From Nocardioides oceani (lineage in GTDB: Bacteria; Actinomycetota; Actinomycetes; Propionibacteriales; Nocardioidaceae), in assembly GCF_030412965.1 (NCBI RefSeq), contig NZ_JAUHJQ010000008.1:124001-188000 (forward strand): DNA of 64,000 nucleotides, read 5' to 3'. A program made the translations under genes and the position numbers. Within the stretch, counting starts at the first letter, position 1; each line of letters opens with the position of its first letter. A model generated the notes under the pieces. The model was not told the DNA's origin and ran no database searches. It saw nothing but the letters and a program-made list of their open reading frames with translations. This document shows positions 40,879 to 50,029 of this stretch, one piece after another.

Positions 40879-42110
40879 CGGACCGGGAGGTCCTTGAGCC
40901 CGTTGATCCAGGAGTGCCGCAGCCGTCGCGGCTCGCGCTCCTTGACGATGTCCGGGGCGTGGTCGGCGAGCGCGTCGAAGATGACCCGGATCTCCTGGCG
41001 GGCGAGGTTCGCGCCGAGGCAGTAGTGGGCGCCGTGCCCGCCGAACCCGAGCTGCGGGTTGGGGTCGCGGGTGATGTCGAAGCGGAACGGGTCCTCGAAG
41101 ACCGACTCGTCGAAGTTGGCGCTCGCGTAGAACAGCCCGACCCGCTGCCCCTGGGTGACGGTCACGCCGCCGATCTCGACGTCTCGCACCGCGGTCCGCT
41201 GGAAGACGGTGACCGGGGTGCCCCAGCGGACGACCTCGTCGACCATCGTGGCCGGCCGCTCGGCCTTCCACAGCTCCCACTGGTCGGGGTTGTCGAGGAA
41301 GGCGTTCATGCCGTGGGAGATGGCGTTGCGGGTGGTCTCGTTGCCCGCGACGGCGAGCAGGATGACGAAGTAGCCGAACTCGTCGTCGGTGAGCCCGCGC
41401 TCGCCCTTGTGGGCGTTGAGCAGCCGGGTGATCAGGTCGTCGCGGGGGTTGGCCTGCCGCTCGGCGGCCATCGCCATCGCGTAGCCGAGGATCTCCGCCG
41501 CCGCCACGTCCGGGTCGCCGGGGTAGTCCGGGTCGTCGGAGGCGAGCATCTGGTTCGACCAGTCGAACAGCTTGAACCGGTCCTCCTGCGGCACGCCGAT
41601 GAGGTCGGCGATCGCCTGCAGGGGCAGCTCGGCGGCCACCTCCTCGACGAAGTCGCCGGTCCCCCGCTCGACCGCCGCCTGGACGATCGCCGCCGCCCGC
41701 TGCCGCATGAGGTCCTCGAGCTCGTTGATCGAGCGCGGGGTGAACGCCCGCGACACGATCTGCCGGGTCGTCGGGTGCTCGGGGGCGTCCTGGTTGAGCA
41801 TGATCACCCGCTGCATCTCGACCTGCTCGCGCAGCATGCCCTCGGAGAACCGGATGATCGCGCCGTTCTCGGCGTTGGACCAGTCCTTGGAGTTCTTCGA
41901 GACGGCCGAGACGTCGGCGTGCCGGGTCACGGCCCAGTAGCCGCTGCCGGACGCGGCGGCCATGCCGTCGTACGTCCCGGGTGCCTGCTCGACCCACGTG
42001 AGCGGCCCGGCCTGGCGCATCGCCCGGAACTGGTCGTGCGGGACGGCCTTCTCGTTCACGAAGGGGTCCGTGGGGTCGAAGCCCTCGACGAGGACGTCGG
42101 ATGCGGTCAC
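40869..42110 (-). CDS. cytochrome P450, CYP125-like (first copy)
   Basis: A 413-residue P450 that probably oxidises the sterol side-chain terminus (C26/C27) to the carboxylate, the entry step of side-chain degradation. It has the I-helix AGNETTRNAISHGM near residue 250, the K-helix EVVRWGTPVTVFQR, and the haem loop FGGHGAHYCLGANLAR with the thiolate cysteine. GTG at 42110 has GGGAGG six bases upstream. It is the second gene of a P450 pair on this strand and is about two-thirds identical by eye to the next entry. Redox partners are not obvious nearby. Confidence 0.9.
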   Translation of the reverse strand: MTASDVLVEGFDPTDPFVNEKAVPHDQFRAMRQAGPLTWVEQAPGTYDGMAAASGSGYWAVTRHADVSAVSKNSKDWSNAENGAIIRFSEGMLREQVEMQRVIMLNQDAPEHPTTRQIVSRAFTPRSINELEDLMRQRAAAIVQAAVERGTGDFVEEVAAELPLQAIADLIGVPQEDRFKLFDWSNQMLASDDPDYPGDPDVAAAEILGYAMAMAAERQANPRDDLITRLLNAHKGERGLTDDEFGYFVILLAVAGNETTRNAISHGMNAFLDNPDQWELWKAERPATMVDEVVRWGTPVTVFQRTAVRDVEIGGVTVTQGQRVGLFYASANFDESVFEDPFRFDITRDPNPQLGFGGHGAHYCLGANLARQEIRVIFDALADHAPDIVKEREPRRLRHSWINGLKDLPVRYA

Positions 42111-42155
42111 TGCGTTCCTCCCTGATCCTGAATGGTCGAGCCGGCCCCGAGCACG

Positions 42156-43400
42156 TCACCGGTAGGCGACGCGCAGCTCCTTGACCCCGTTGATCCACGA
42201 GCTGCGCAGCTTGCGCGGCTCGGACAGCTGCGTGAGGTTGGCGTCCCGGTCGGCCAGGGCGCGGAAGATCAGGTCGACCTCCAGCCGGGCGAGGTTCGCG
42301 CCGATGCAGTAGTGCGCGCCGTGCCCACCGAACGCCTGGTGCGGGTTGTGGTCGCGCGTGACGTCGAAGCGGAACGGGTCCTCGAACACGTCCTCGTCGA
42401 AGTTGGCGCTGGCGTAGAGCAGGCCGACGCGGTCGCCCTTGCGGATCGCCTGGCCGCCGATCTCGACGTCGTTCGTCGCCGTGCGCTGGAAGACGGTGAC
42501 CGGGGTCGCCCACCGGATGATCTCGTCGACGGCGGTCGCGGGGCGCTCGCGCTTGTAGAGCTCCCACTGGTCGGGGTTCTGCAGGAACGCGTGCATGCCC
42601 CAGGTGATGGCGTTGCGGGTGGTTTCGTTGCCGGCCACCGCGAGCAGGATCATGAAGAAGCCGAACTCGTCGTCGGTCAGGCCGCGGCCCTCCTCGTCAC
42701 CCACCTTCACGTCGGCGGTGACGAGGCGGGTCAGGATGTCGTCCTGCGGGTTCGTGCGGCGCTCGTCGGCCAGCGCCATCGAGTAGGCGAGGATCTCCAT
42801 GAACGCCGTCATCTGGTCGCCCTCGACCTCGGGGTCGTCGTAGGACAGCATCTGGTTGGACCACTCGAAGAGCTTGCCGCGGTCGGCTTGGGGCACGCCG
42901 AGCAGCTCGGCGATCGCCTGCAGCGGGAGCTCGGCGGCGACGTCCTCGACGAAGTTGCCCTCGCCCTTGGCGAGCGCGTCGTCGACGATCTGCTCCGCGC
43001 GCGCCTTGAGCCCGTCGTGCAGCGCGTTGATGGCCCGCGGGGTGAAGGCGCGGGAGACGATCTGGCGCAGCTTGGTGTGGTCGGGGGCGTCGTGGTTGAT
43101 CAGCAGGAAGCCGGTCTGCTCGACCTCCTCGCGGGTCATCTCCGGCGCGAACCGGATGATCACGCCGTTCTCGCGCGTGGAGAAGTTGGCCTGGTCCTTG
43201 GAGACCGCCGCGACGTCGGCGTGCCGGCTGAGCGCCCAGTAACCCTCGTGGTCCGGGAAGCCCGCCCGGGCCGCCTCGTCCTGGGCGATCCACGAGACCG
43301 GCGCCGTGCGCCGCAGGGCGAGCAGCTCCTCGTGCGGCAGGCGCTCGGCCATCACGTCGGGATCGGTCGGGTCGAACACCGGCACGGCGAGAGAGGTCAC
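42156..43400 (-). CDS. cyp125: cytochrome P450, CYP125-like (second copy)
   Basis: The 414-residue P450 holds the place of cyp125 (Rv3545c), divergent from fadA5 (Rv3546). It has AGNETTRNAITWGM in helix I, DEIIRWATPVTVFQRTA, and FGGHGAHYCIGANLAR as haem loop. CYP125 hydroxylates and oxidises C26 of cholesterol or cholestenone. GTG at 43400 has AAAGGA six bases upstream. A perfect KstR-type operator lies 31 bp upstream. The tandem copy downstream suggests division of labour over sterol substrates or steps. Confidence 0.9.
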   Translation of the reverse strand: MTSLAVPVFDPTDPDVMAERLPHEELLALRRTAPVSWIAQDEAARAGFPDHEGYWALSRHADVAAVSKDQANFSTRENGVIIRFAPEMTREEVEQTGFLLINHDAPDHTKLRQIVSRAFTPRAINALHDGLKARAEQIVDDALAKGEGNFVEDVAAELPLQAIAELLGVPQADRGKLFEWSNQMLSYDDPEVEGDQMTAFMEILAYSMALADERRTNPQDDILTRLVTADVKVGDEEGRGLTDDEFGFFMILLAVAGNETTRNAITWGMHAFLQNPDQWELYKRERPATAVDEIIRWATPVTVFQRTATNDVEIGGQAIRKGDRVGLLYASANFDEDVFEDPFRFDVTRDHNPHQAFGGHGAHYCIGANLARLEVDLIFRALADRDANLTQLSEPRKLRSSWINGVKELRVAYR

Positions 43401-43430
43401 GGGCGGTCCTTTGCGGAGGGTCGGCTCTAG

Positions 43431-43444
43431 TGGAACACGTTCTA
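43431..43444. promoter_or_regulatory. KstR-type operator of the cyp125 side
   Basis: TGGAACACGTTCTA fits all eight fixed positions of TnnAACnnGTTnnA, flanked by CTAG on the left. It lies upstream of the P450 pair. Confidence 0.8.
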
Positions 43445-43514
43445 GTGGCCGAGGTTACATACTCTCGGTACGGATGGGAAGCACTCCTCGGCCCGGACGG
43501 GTCTCCCGCAGAAC

Positions 43515-43526
43515 GAGAACGTGTTC

Positions 43527-43528
<2 letters not shown>
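43515..43528. promoter_or_regulatory. KstR-type operator of the fadA5 side
   Basis: GAGAACGTGTTCTA matches seven of eight fixed positions. It overlaps the start of the fadA5 -10 TAGTCT (43527-43532). Confidence 0.75.
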
Positions 43529-44702
<1,174 letters not shown>

Positions 44703-44732
44703 CACTGGGCGCCGGCGGGCGGGTCGGCGGAA

Positions 44733-44817
44733 GTTTCATCGGCCGGCCGATGGAACTCCCGGTTGGCCGATGAAACTTCAGCGTCCCACCGATAGCTTCA
44801 TCGGCCGACCGATGAAC
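44733..44817. repeat. 85-bp palindromic repeat, copy A
   Basis: Three imperfect stems built on TTCATCGGCCGGCCGATGAA follow one another (44733-44756, 44763-44778 and 44795-44817). The same 85-bp unit recurs as copy C at 53866-53950 and partly as copy B at 45833-45903, all in the same orientation. It lies just after fadA5 and before the AbiEi/DUF559-type gene. Confidence 0.85.
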
Positions 44818-44890
44818 CCTCCTCGAGGTTGTCCACAGGCAGCCTGTCCGCACGGTGCGCGGTGGGTCGAAGTCGGTCAGTCTCGGCTGC

Positions 44891-45829
44891 ATGATCGAGC
44901 ACCTGACCGACGACCTCGGAGTCGTTCTGCGCCGCGACCTCGTCGCTGCAGGGGTCGACGACAACGCCATCAAGCGGCTCATGCGGGGCGGCGTCCTGGT
45001 CCGGCTCCGGCACGGGGTGTACGCGCTGACGAGTCTGTGGTCGGCCGCGAGCGAGCGGCAGAGGCACCTGATGCTCGCGCGGGGCGTGATGACGTTGTAC
45101 GGCGACGACGTGGCGCTCTCCCACACCAGCGCCGCGCTGGCGTACGGCGCACCTGACTGGCAGGTGCCGACCGACCTGGTCCACCTGACCGACCTGTTCG
45201 CCGCGGGCGAGCGGACGCAGGCGCGGGTGCGTCATCACCGCGGCACGTGCCGCGTCCCGGACCTCACGCGGATGCACGGCCACTGGATCACCAGCCCGGC
45301 GCGGACCGCCCTCGACAGCGCCTCCATCCTCGATCGCGACGCGGCCGTCTGCGTGCTCGACTGGTTCCTCCGGCAGCGCCTGACCACCACCGAGGAGCTG
45401 TCGATGGTCGTGGCAGGACGCCACGCCTGGGCGGACCACCTCGGCCTGACCCTCAAGGTCGACCACGCGCGCGACGGATCGGACAGCGTCGGCGAGACGC
45501 GCACCCGCCTGATCCTGGGCGACCTCGGCCTTCCGGCGCCCGTGCTCCAGCTCGAGGTGTACGACGTCGACGGCCGGCTCGCAGGCATCGTCGACTTCGC
45601 TTGGCCGGAGCACGGGGTGGTCGTGGAGTTCGACGGCGAGGAGAAGTACCACCGCTACCGCCGACCCGGCGAGACCATCGAGCAGATGGTCCTGCGCGAG
45701 AAGAGGCGCGAGGACCGGATCCGCGAGCTGACCGGCTGGGTGGTGATCCGGATCAGCTGGGCAGACCTCAGGAACCCGACGGCACTCCGCGCTCGCCTGG
45801 AGCGTCACCTGAGGCCGGCCGCCGCCTGA
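44891..45829 (+). CDS. AbiEi-antitoxin-like domain fused to DUF559/Vsr-like nuclease domain
   Basis: The 312-residue protein begins with a winged-helix domain (VVLRRDLVAAGVDDNAIKRL followed by GVLVRLRHGVYAL) like the N-terminus of type IV AbiEi antitoxins. The C-terminal part has a PD-(D/E)XK-like core: GIVDFAWPEHGVVVEFDGEEKYH and a final GWVVIRISWADL, as in DUF559/Vsr proteins. Such single-gene proteins are common in Nocardioides-type genomes and have no proven function; defence or DNA binding are guesses. It is bracketed by repeats A and B and interrupts the sterol cluster. I chose ATG 44891. Confidence 0.8.
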   Translation: MIEHLTDDLGVVLRRDLVAAGVDDNAIKRLMRGGVLVRLRHGVYALTSLWSAASERQRHLMLARGVMTLYGDDVALSHTSAALAYGAPDWQVPTDLVHLTDLFAAGERTQARVRHHRGTCRVPDLTRMHGHWITSPARTALDSASILDRDAAVCVLDWFLRQRLTTTEELSMVVAGRHAWADHLGLTLKVDHARDGSDSVGETRTRLILGDLGLPAPVLQLEVYDVDGRLAGIVDFAWPEHGVVVEFDGEEKYHRYRRPGETIEQMVLREKRREDRIRELTGWVVIRISWADLRNPTALRARLERHLRPAAA

Positions 45830-45832
45830 GCG

Positions 45833-45903
45833 CAATGAAACTGGCGGTGGGCCGATGGAACTTCATCGGCCCACCGGGAGCTTCAGCGGCCGGCCGATGA
45901 AAC
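45833..45903. repeat. palindromic repeat, copy B (left end missing)
   Basis: About 71 bp match the middle and right parts of copies A and C, including CCGATGGAACTTCATCG, CCCACCGGGAG and CGGCCGGCCGATGA. It starts four bases after the stop of the AbiEi-like gene and ends 10 bases before the SDR stop. Confidence 0.8.
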
Positions 45904-45912
45904 GTCGCCGAC

Positions 45913-46794
45913 CTACGCCCCGTACACCGGCTCCGGCGCAGGAGCGGAGGCGATGAGGTCGCGGACGACGGGGCCGAGGTCGGTGGCGGTCCAGCGGGTG
46001 CCGTTGTCGCGGGAGGGGCCGTGCGCCCAGGCGTTCTCGAGGGTGATGGTGCCGCCCTCGATCTCGATGACGCGGCCGGTGACGTCGCCGGCCTCCTCGG
46101 AGGCGAGCCACGCGACGACCGGCGAGTTGTCCTCCGGCTCGGGCATGGCGGAGGTGTCGAAGGCGCCCTCGGTCATCCGGGTGCGGGCGACGGGCGCGAT
46201 GGCGTTCACGGTGACGCCGTACCGGCCGAGCTCGGCGGCCGCGACGAGGGTGAGCCCGGCGATGCCCGCCTTGGCCGCGGAGTACGTCGCCTGGCCGATG
46301 GACCCCTGCAGGCCGGCGCCCGAGGAGGTGTTGACGACCCGCGCCGCGCGCGTGCGGCCGGCCTTGGCCTCGTTGCGCCAGTACGCACCGGCGTGCCGCA
46401 GCGGGGCGAAGTGGCCCTTGAGGTGCACGCGGATGACGGCGTCCCACTCCTCCTCGGAGGTGTTGACGAGCATCCGGTCGCGGACGAAGCCGGCGTTGTT
46501 GACCAGGATGTCCAGCCCGCCGAAGGTGTCGATGGCCTGCTGGACCATCGCCTCGGCGGCGGCGAAGTCGGCGACGTCCGCGCCGTTGACGACCGCCTGG
46601 CCGCCCATCGCCTCGATCTCGGCGACGACCGACTCGGCCGGGGTCTCGCCCGTGCCCTCGCCGGAGAGGGAGACGCCGTAGTCGTTGACGACGACGCGTG
46701 CGCCGTGCCGGGCCAGCTCGAGCGCGTGGGCGCGGCCGATGCCGCGGCCGGCGCCGGTGACGATGGCGACGCGGCCGTCGAGGAGGGTGCTCAT
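45913..46794 (-). CDS. short-chain dehydrogenase/reductase, Rv3548c-like
   Basis: A 293-residue classical SDR with the cofactor motif VTGAGRGIGRAHALEL near residue 11, LVNNAGFVRDRM and the catalytic NTSSGAGLQGSIGQATYSAAKAG set (Ser, Tyr, Lys). The C-terminal extension past the core is typical of multifunctional-enzyme-type hydroxyacyl-CoA dehydrogenases. Rv3548c, in the same place of the KstR2 regulon, probably oxidises a beta-hydroxyacyl-CoA of the HIP pathway. It overlaps the upstream SDR by four bases. Confidence 0.88.
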   Translation of the reverse strand: MSTLLDGRVAIVTGAGRGIGRAHALELARHGARVVVNDYGVSLSGEGTGETPAESVVAEIEAMGGQAVVNGADVADFAAAEAMVQQAIDTFGGLDILVNNAGFVRDRMLVNTSEEEWDAVIRVHLKGHFAPLRHAGAYWRNEAKAGRTRAARVVNTSSGAGLQGSIGQATYSAAKAGIAGLTLVAAAELGRYGVTVNAIAPVARTRMTEGAFDTSAMPEPEDNSPVVAWLASEEAGDVTGRVIEIEGGTITLENAWAHGPSRDNGTRWTATDLGPVVRDLIASAPAPEPVYGA

Positions 46795-47558
46795 GAGTTC
46801 TGCTCCTGGGTGAGGGCGGACAGGAAGACGGGCGGCTCGCCGCCGCCGTGGCACTCGAGGCGAGCGCCGGAGACGTAGGACGCGAGGTCGCTGGCGAGGA
46901 AGGCGACGACGTGGCCGATCTCCTCGGGCCGCGCCATCCGGCCGAGCGGGATGGTCCGCTCGATCGCGGCGACGCCGGCGTCCCCGCCGTAGTGGTCGTC
47001 GGTGTTCTCGGTGCGACACAACCCGACGTCGATCGCGTTCATCCGCACGCGCGGTGCCCACTCGATGGCCAGCGACCGGGTGAGGGAGTCCAGGCCGGCC
47101 TTCGCCGCGCCGTACGCGGCCGTGCCCGGCGAGGGCCGGGTGGCGGAGACCGAGGAGATGTTGACGATCGAGCCGCCGCCGGCCTGGTCCTGCATGACCC
47201 GGTTGGCGGCCTGCGCGGCGACCAGCGGCGCCATCAGGTTGAGCCCGACGACCTTGTCGTGGAAGCGGGGCGAGGCCTCGGCCGCCAGCGCGTACGGCGC
47301 CCCGCCGGCGTTGTTGACCAGCACGTCGAGCCGCCCGTGGGCCGCGACGACCGCGGCGACCAGCGCCTCGACGGAGGCGGCGTCGCGGACGTCGCACACA
47401 TGGTGGGTCGTCCCGGGGACCGGCTCGACCGCCGAGCGGGAGCAGGTCACGACCGTGGCCCCCGCGGCGACGAGGGCCTGCGTGACGCCGAGGCCGATGC
47501 CCTTCGTGCCGCCGGTCACCAGGGCGACGCGGCCGGAGAGATCGATGGCGAGCGACAT
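46791..47558 (-). CDS. short-chain dehydrogenase/reductase, Rv3549c-like
   Basis: The 255-residue SDR has VTGGTKGIGLGVTQAL at residues 14-29, VNNAGGAPYAL, catalytic serine in NISSVSATRPS and YGAAKAG with Tyr and Lys. It holds the place of Rv3549c, divergent from echA20. TAGGGT lies six bases before the ATG at 47558, so it appears leaderless, and the operator between the two genes lies directly upstream. Its exact substrate in C/D-ring degradation is not known. Confidence 0.88.
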   Translation of the reverse strand: MSLAIDLSGRVALVTGGTKGIGLGVTQALVAAGATVVTCSRSAVEPVPGTTHHVCDVRDAASVEALVAAVVAAHGRLDVLVNNAGGAPYALAAEASPRFHDKVVGLNLMAPLVAAQAANRVMQDQAGGGSIVNISSVSATRPSPGTAAYGAAKAGLDSLTRSLAIEWAPRVRMNAIDVGLCRTENTDDHYGGDAGVAAIERTIPLGRMARPEEIGHVVAFLASDLASYVSGARLECHGGGEPPVFLSALTQEQNS

Positions 47559-47564
47559 GCTGCG

Positions 47565-47570
47565 ACCCTA
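47565..47570 (-). promoter_or_regulatory. candidate -10 of the leaderless SDR promoter
   Basis: Minus-strand TAGGGT is followed by six bases and the ATG at 47558. It touches the left edge of the KstR2-type palindrome. Confidence 0.5.
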
Positions 47571-47587
47571 CCAAGCAAATGCTAGGT
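47570..47587. promoter_or_regulatory. KstR2-type palindrome between the SDR and echA20
   Basis: ACCAAGCAAATGCTAGGT differs at two positions from the perfect palindrome at 57826. It fills half of a 37-bp divergent gap and overlaps both candidate -10 elements. Confidence 0.75.
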
Positions 47588-47588
47588 T
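47583..47588 (+). promoter_or_regulatory. candidate -10 of leaderless echA20 promoter
   Basis: TAGGTT is followed by seven bases and the ATG at 47596; no ribosome-binding site is present. Confidence 0.5.
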
Positions 47589-47595
47589 GGCACTC

Positions 47596-48351
47596 ATGCC
47601 GATCACCTCGGAGCTGCGTGCGGACGGGATCCGCGTCGTCACGATGGCCCACCCACCGGTCAACGCCCTCACGGTCCAGGGCTGGTTCGACGTCGCCGCC
47701 GCGCTCGACGAAGCCAGCCGCGACCAGGCCACGCACGTCGTCGTGCTCCGCGCGGAGGGACGCGGCTTCAACGCCGGCGTCGACATCAAGGAGATGCAGG
47801 GCACCACGGGCTTCGAGGCGCTCATCGGCGCCAACAAGGGCTGCTACGCGGCGTTCAAGGCGGTCTACGAGTGCTCGGTCCCGGTCATCGCCGCGGTCAA
47901 CGGGTTCTGCCTCGGCGGCGGCGTCGGCCTGGTCGGCAACGCCGACTGCGTGGTCGCCAGCGAGGACGCCTACTTCGGCGTCCCCGAGGTGAACCAGGGC
48001 GCGCTCGGCGCGGCGACGCACATGGCCCGGCTGGTCCCCCAGCACATGATGCGCACCCTCTACTTCACCGCCCGGACCATCCCGGCGAAGGACCTCGTGC
48101 AGTTCGGCAGCGTGCTCGAGGTGGTCCCCCGTGACCAGCTCGACGACGCCGCGATGACGGTCGCCGCCGAGATCGCCGCGAAGGACACCCGGGTCGTCCG
48201 CGCCGCCAAGGAGGCGCTCAACGGGATCGACCCGATCGACGTGAACAAGAGCTACCGGTTCGAGCAGGGTTTCACCTTCGAGCTCAATCTCGCCGGTGTC
48301 AGCGACGAGCTCCGTGACGAGTTCGCAGGGACAGAGAAGGCGAAGAAGTGA
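47596..48351 (+). CDS. echA20: crotonase-family ring hydrolase EchA20
   Basis: EchA20 (Rv3550) hydrolytically opens a ring of a bicyclic CoA thioester made from HIP (HIEC-CoA in the published scheme). The 251-residue crotonase has oxyanion-hole segments RGFNAGVDIKEMQG near residue 55 and CLGGGVGLVGNADCVVA near 103, and the C-terminal EQGFTFELNLAGVSDE. It precedes ipdA with a GTGA overlap, giving the same echA20-ipdA-ipdB-ipdC order as in M. tuberculosis. Confidence 0.92.
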   Translation: MPITSELRADGIRVVTMAHPPVNALTVQGWFDVAAALDEASRDQATHVVVLRAEGRGFNAGVDIKEMQGTTGFEALIGANKGCYAAFKAVYECSVPVIAAVNGFCLGGGVGLVGNADCVVASEDAYFGVPEVNQGALGAATHMARLVPQHMMRTLYFTARTIPAKDLVQFGSVLEVVPRDQLDDAAMTVAAEIAAKDTRVVRAAKEALNGIDPIDVNKSYRFEQGFTFELNLAGVSDELRDEFAGTEKAKK

Positions 48352-49241
48352 GCAACGGACCCCGCGACAAGCGGATGAGCATCGACGACGTCGTCGCCGA
48401 GCTGCGCGACGGCATGACCATCGGCATCGGCGGCTGGGGCCCGCGGCGCAAGCCGATGGCCCTGGTCCGCGCGATCCTGCGCAGCGACCTCGAGGACCTC
48501 ACCATCGTCAGCTGGGGCGGCGCCGACGTCGGCCTGCTCGCGCGCGCCGGCAAGATCCGCAAGCTGGTCTTCGCGTTCGTCTCCCTCGACTCCGTCCCGC
48601 TCGAGCCGAACTTCCAGCGGGCCCGGCAGGCGGGCACGATCCCCGAGCTCGTCGAGCTCGACGAGGGCATGTTCCAGACCGGCCTGCGTGCGGCCGCCCA
48701 GCGGCTGCCGTTCCTGCCGATGCGCGCCGGCCTCGGCTCCGACGTCCTGGTGAACCAGCCCTGGATCTCCACGATCACCAGCCCGTACGCCGCCGCCGAC
48801 GGCGCCCACGAGGAGCTGGTCGCCGTGCCGGCGCTCCACCTCGACGTGGCGCTCGTGCACCTCAACCGGGCCGACAAGCACGGCAACGCGACGTACCTCG
48901 GACCCGACCCGTACTTCGACGACCTGTTCTGCATGGCCGCCGACCGCGCGTTCGTCTCCGTCGAGCAGGTGGTCGACACCGCCGGGCTGACCGTCGACAC
49001 GCCCGTCCAGCGGCTGCTGCTGAGCCGGATGATGGTCAGCGGCGTGGTCGAGGCGCCGAACGGGGCGCACTTCACGACCTGCACGCCCGACTACGAGCGC
49101 GACGAGCGGTTCCAGCGGGCCTACGCAGCCGCGGCCGGCGGGTCCGACGAGGAGTGGGCCACGTTCGAGCAGAGGTTCCTGTCCGGGGACGAGGACGCCT
49201 ACCAGGCGGCCGTCGCCGCGTTCGCGGAGGAGAGCAAGTGA
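48348..49241 (+). CDS. ipdA: COCHEA-CoA hydrolase subunit IpdA
   Basis: IpdA and IpdB form a class I CoA-transferase-like heteromer that hydrolyses the last carbon ring of sterol-derived COCHEA-CoA. The 297-residue subunit has the CoA-binding loop IGIGGWGPRRKPM at residues 25-38, and LVELDEGMFQ near 101-110, whose acidic residues probably include the glutamate reported as catalytic in M. tuberculosis. It starts at GTG 48348 in the echA20 stop and overlaps ipdB by four bases. Confidence 0.93.
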   Translation: MSNGPRDKRMSIDDVVAELRDGMTIGIGGWGPRRKPMALVRAILRSDLEDLTIVSWGGADVGLLARAGKIRKLVFAFVSLDSVPLEPNFQRARQAGTIPELVELDEGMFQTGLRAAAQRLPFLPMRAGLGSDVLVNQPWISTITSPYAAADGAHEELVAVPALHLDVALVHLNRADKHGNATYLGPDPYFDDLFCMAADRAFVSVEQVVDTAGLTVDTPVQRLLLSRMMVSGVVEAPNGAHFTTCTPDYERDERFQRAYAAAAGGSDEEWATFEQRFLSGDEDAYQAAVAAFAEESK

Positions 49242-50029
49242 GCACCGAGTCCACGACCGGCACCGTGAGCCGGGCCGACGTCTGCGCGGCCGCCATCGCG
49301 GACGCGTTCCGCGACGACGGCGAGATCTTCGCCAGCCCCATGGGCATGCTGCCGATGCTGGGCGTCCGGCTGGCCAAGCTGACCAGCAACCCCGACCTGG
49401 TCATCAGCGACGGCGAGTCGCTGTTCCTCGCCGGCGTCCCGCCGCTGTTCGCCACGGGCGACGTGGTGGAGGGGTGGATCCCGTTCCGCAAGGTCTTCGA
49501 CGTCGTCGCCTACGGCAAGCGGCACGTGATGATGGGTGCGACGCAGGTCGACCGGCACGGCAACCAGAACATCTCCGCCATCGGCGACTGGTCGCGCCCG
49601 AAGCGCCAGCTGCTCGGCTCGCGGGGCGCGCCGGGCAACACGGTCAACAACCGGACGTCGTACTGGGTGCCCAAGCACTCCACCCGCGTCTTCGTCGAGG
49701 CCGTCGACATCGTCTCCGGCGTCGGTCCGAAGCGCGCCAAGGAGGCCGGCCCGGGCGCGGCGACGTACAACGACATCCACCGCATCGTCACCAACCTCGC
49801 GGTGCTCGACGTCCGCGGCGCGGACGACACCGTGCGGCTGCTGAGCGTCCACCCCGGTGTGGGGCTCGACGAGGTGCGCGCCGCGACCGGGTTCGAGCTC
49901 GACGTGCCGGCCGACGTGCCGGTCACGCGCGAGCCGACGGCCGAGGAGCAGGTCATCATCCGCGAGGTGCTGGACCCCAAGGGCCTGCGCTTCAAGGAGG
50001 TCCCGCAGCCCGAGGAGCAGGCGCGATGA
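49238..50029 (+). CDS. ipdB: COCHEA-CoA hydrolase subunit IpdB
   Basis: The 263-residue IpdB subunit has LVISDGESLFLAG near residue 54, where true CoA-transferases keep the S-E-N-G glutamate motif, then GATQVDRHGNQNISAIGDW and GSRGAPGNTVNNRTSYW. This altered motif fits hydrolase rather than CoA-transfer activity. GTG 49238 lies in the ipdA stop and its own stop overlaps the ipdC ATG, so the whole block is one coupled operon. Confidence 0.93.
   Translation: MSTESTTGTVSRADVCAAAIADAFRDDGEIFASPMGMLPMLGVRLAKLTSNPDLVISDGESLFLAGVPPLFATGDVVEGWIPFRKVFDVVAYGKRHVMMGATQVDRHGNQNISAIGDWSRPKRQLLGSRGAPGNTVNNRTSYWVPKHSTRVFVEAVDIVSGVGPKRAKEAGPGAATYNDIHRIVTNLAVLDVRGADDTVRLLSVHPGVGLDEVRAATGFELDVPADVPVTREPTAEEQVIIREVLDPKGLRFKEVPQPEEQAR

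Noticed and set aside
44733..45903. Composite transposon around the AbiEi-like gene
   Set aside because: No transposase, no target-site duplication could be recognised, and the repeats resemble intergenic palindromes; only the bracketing is reported.
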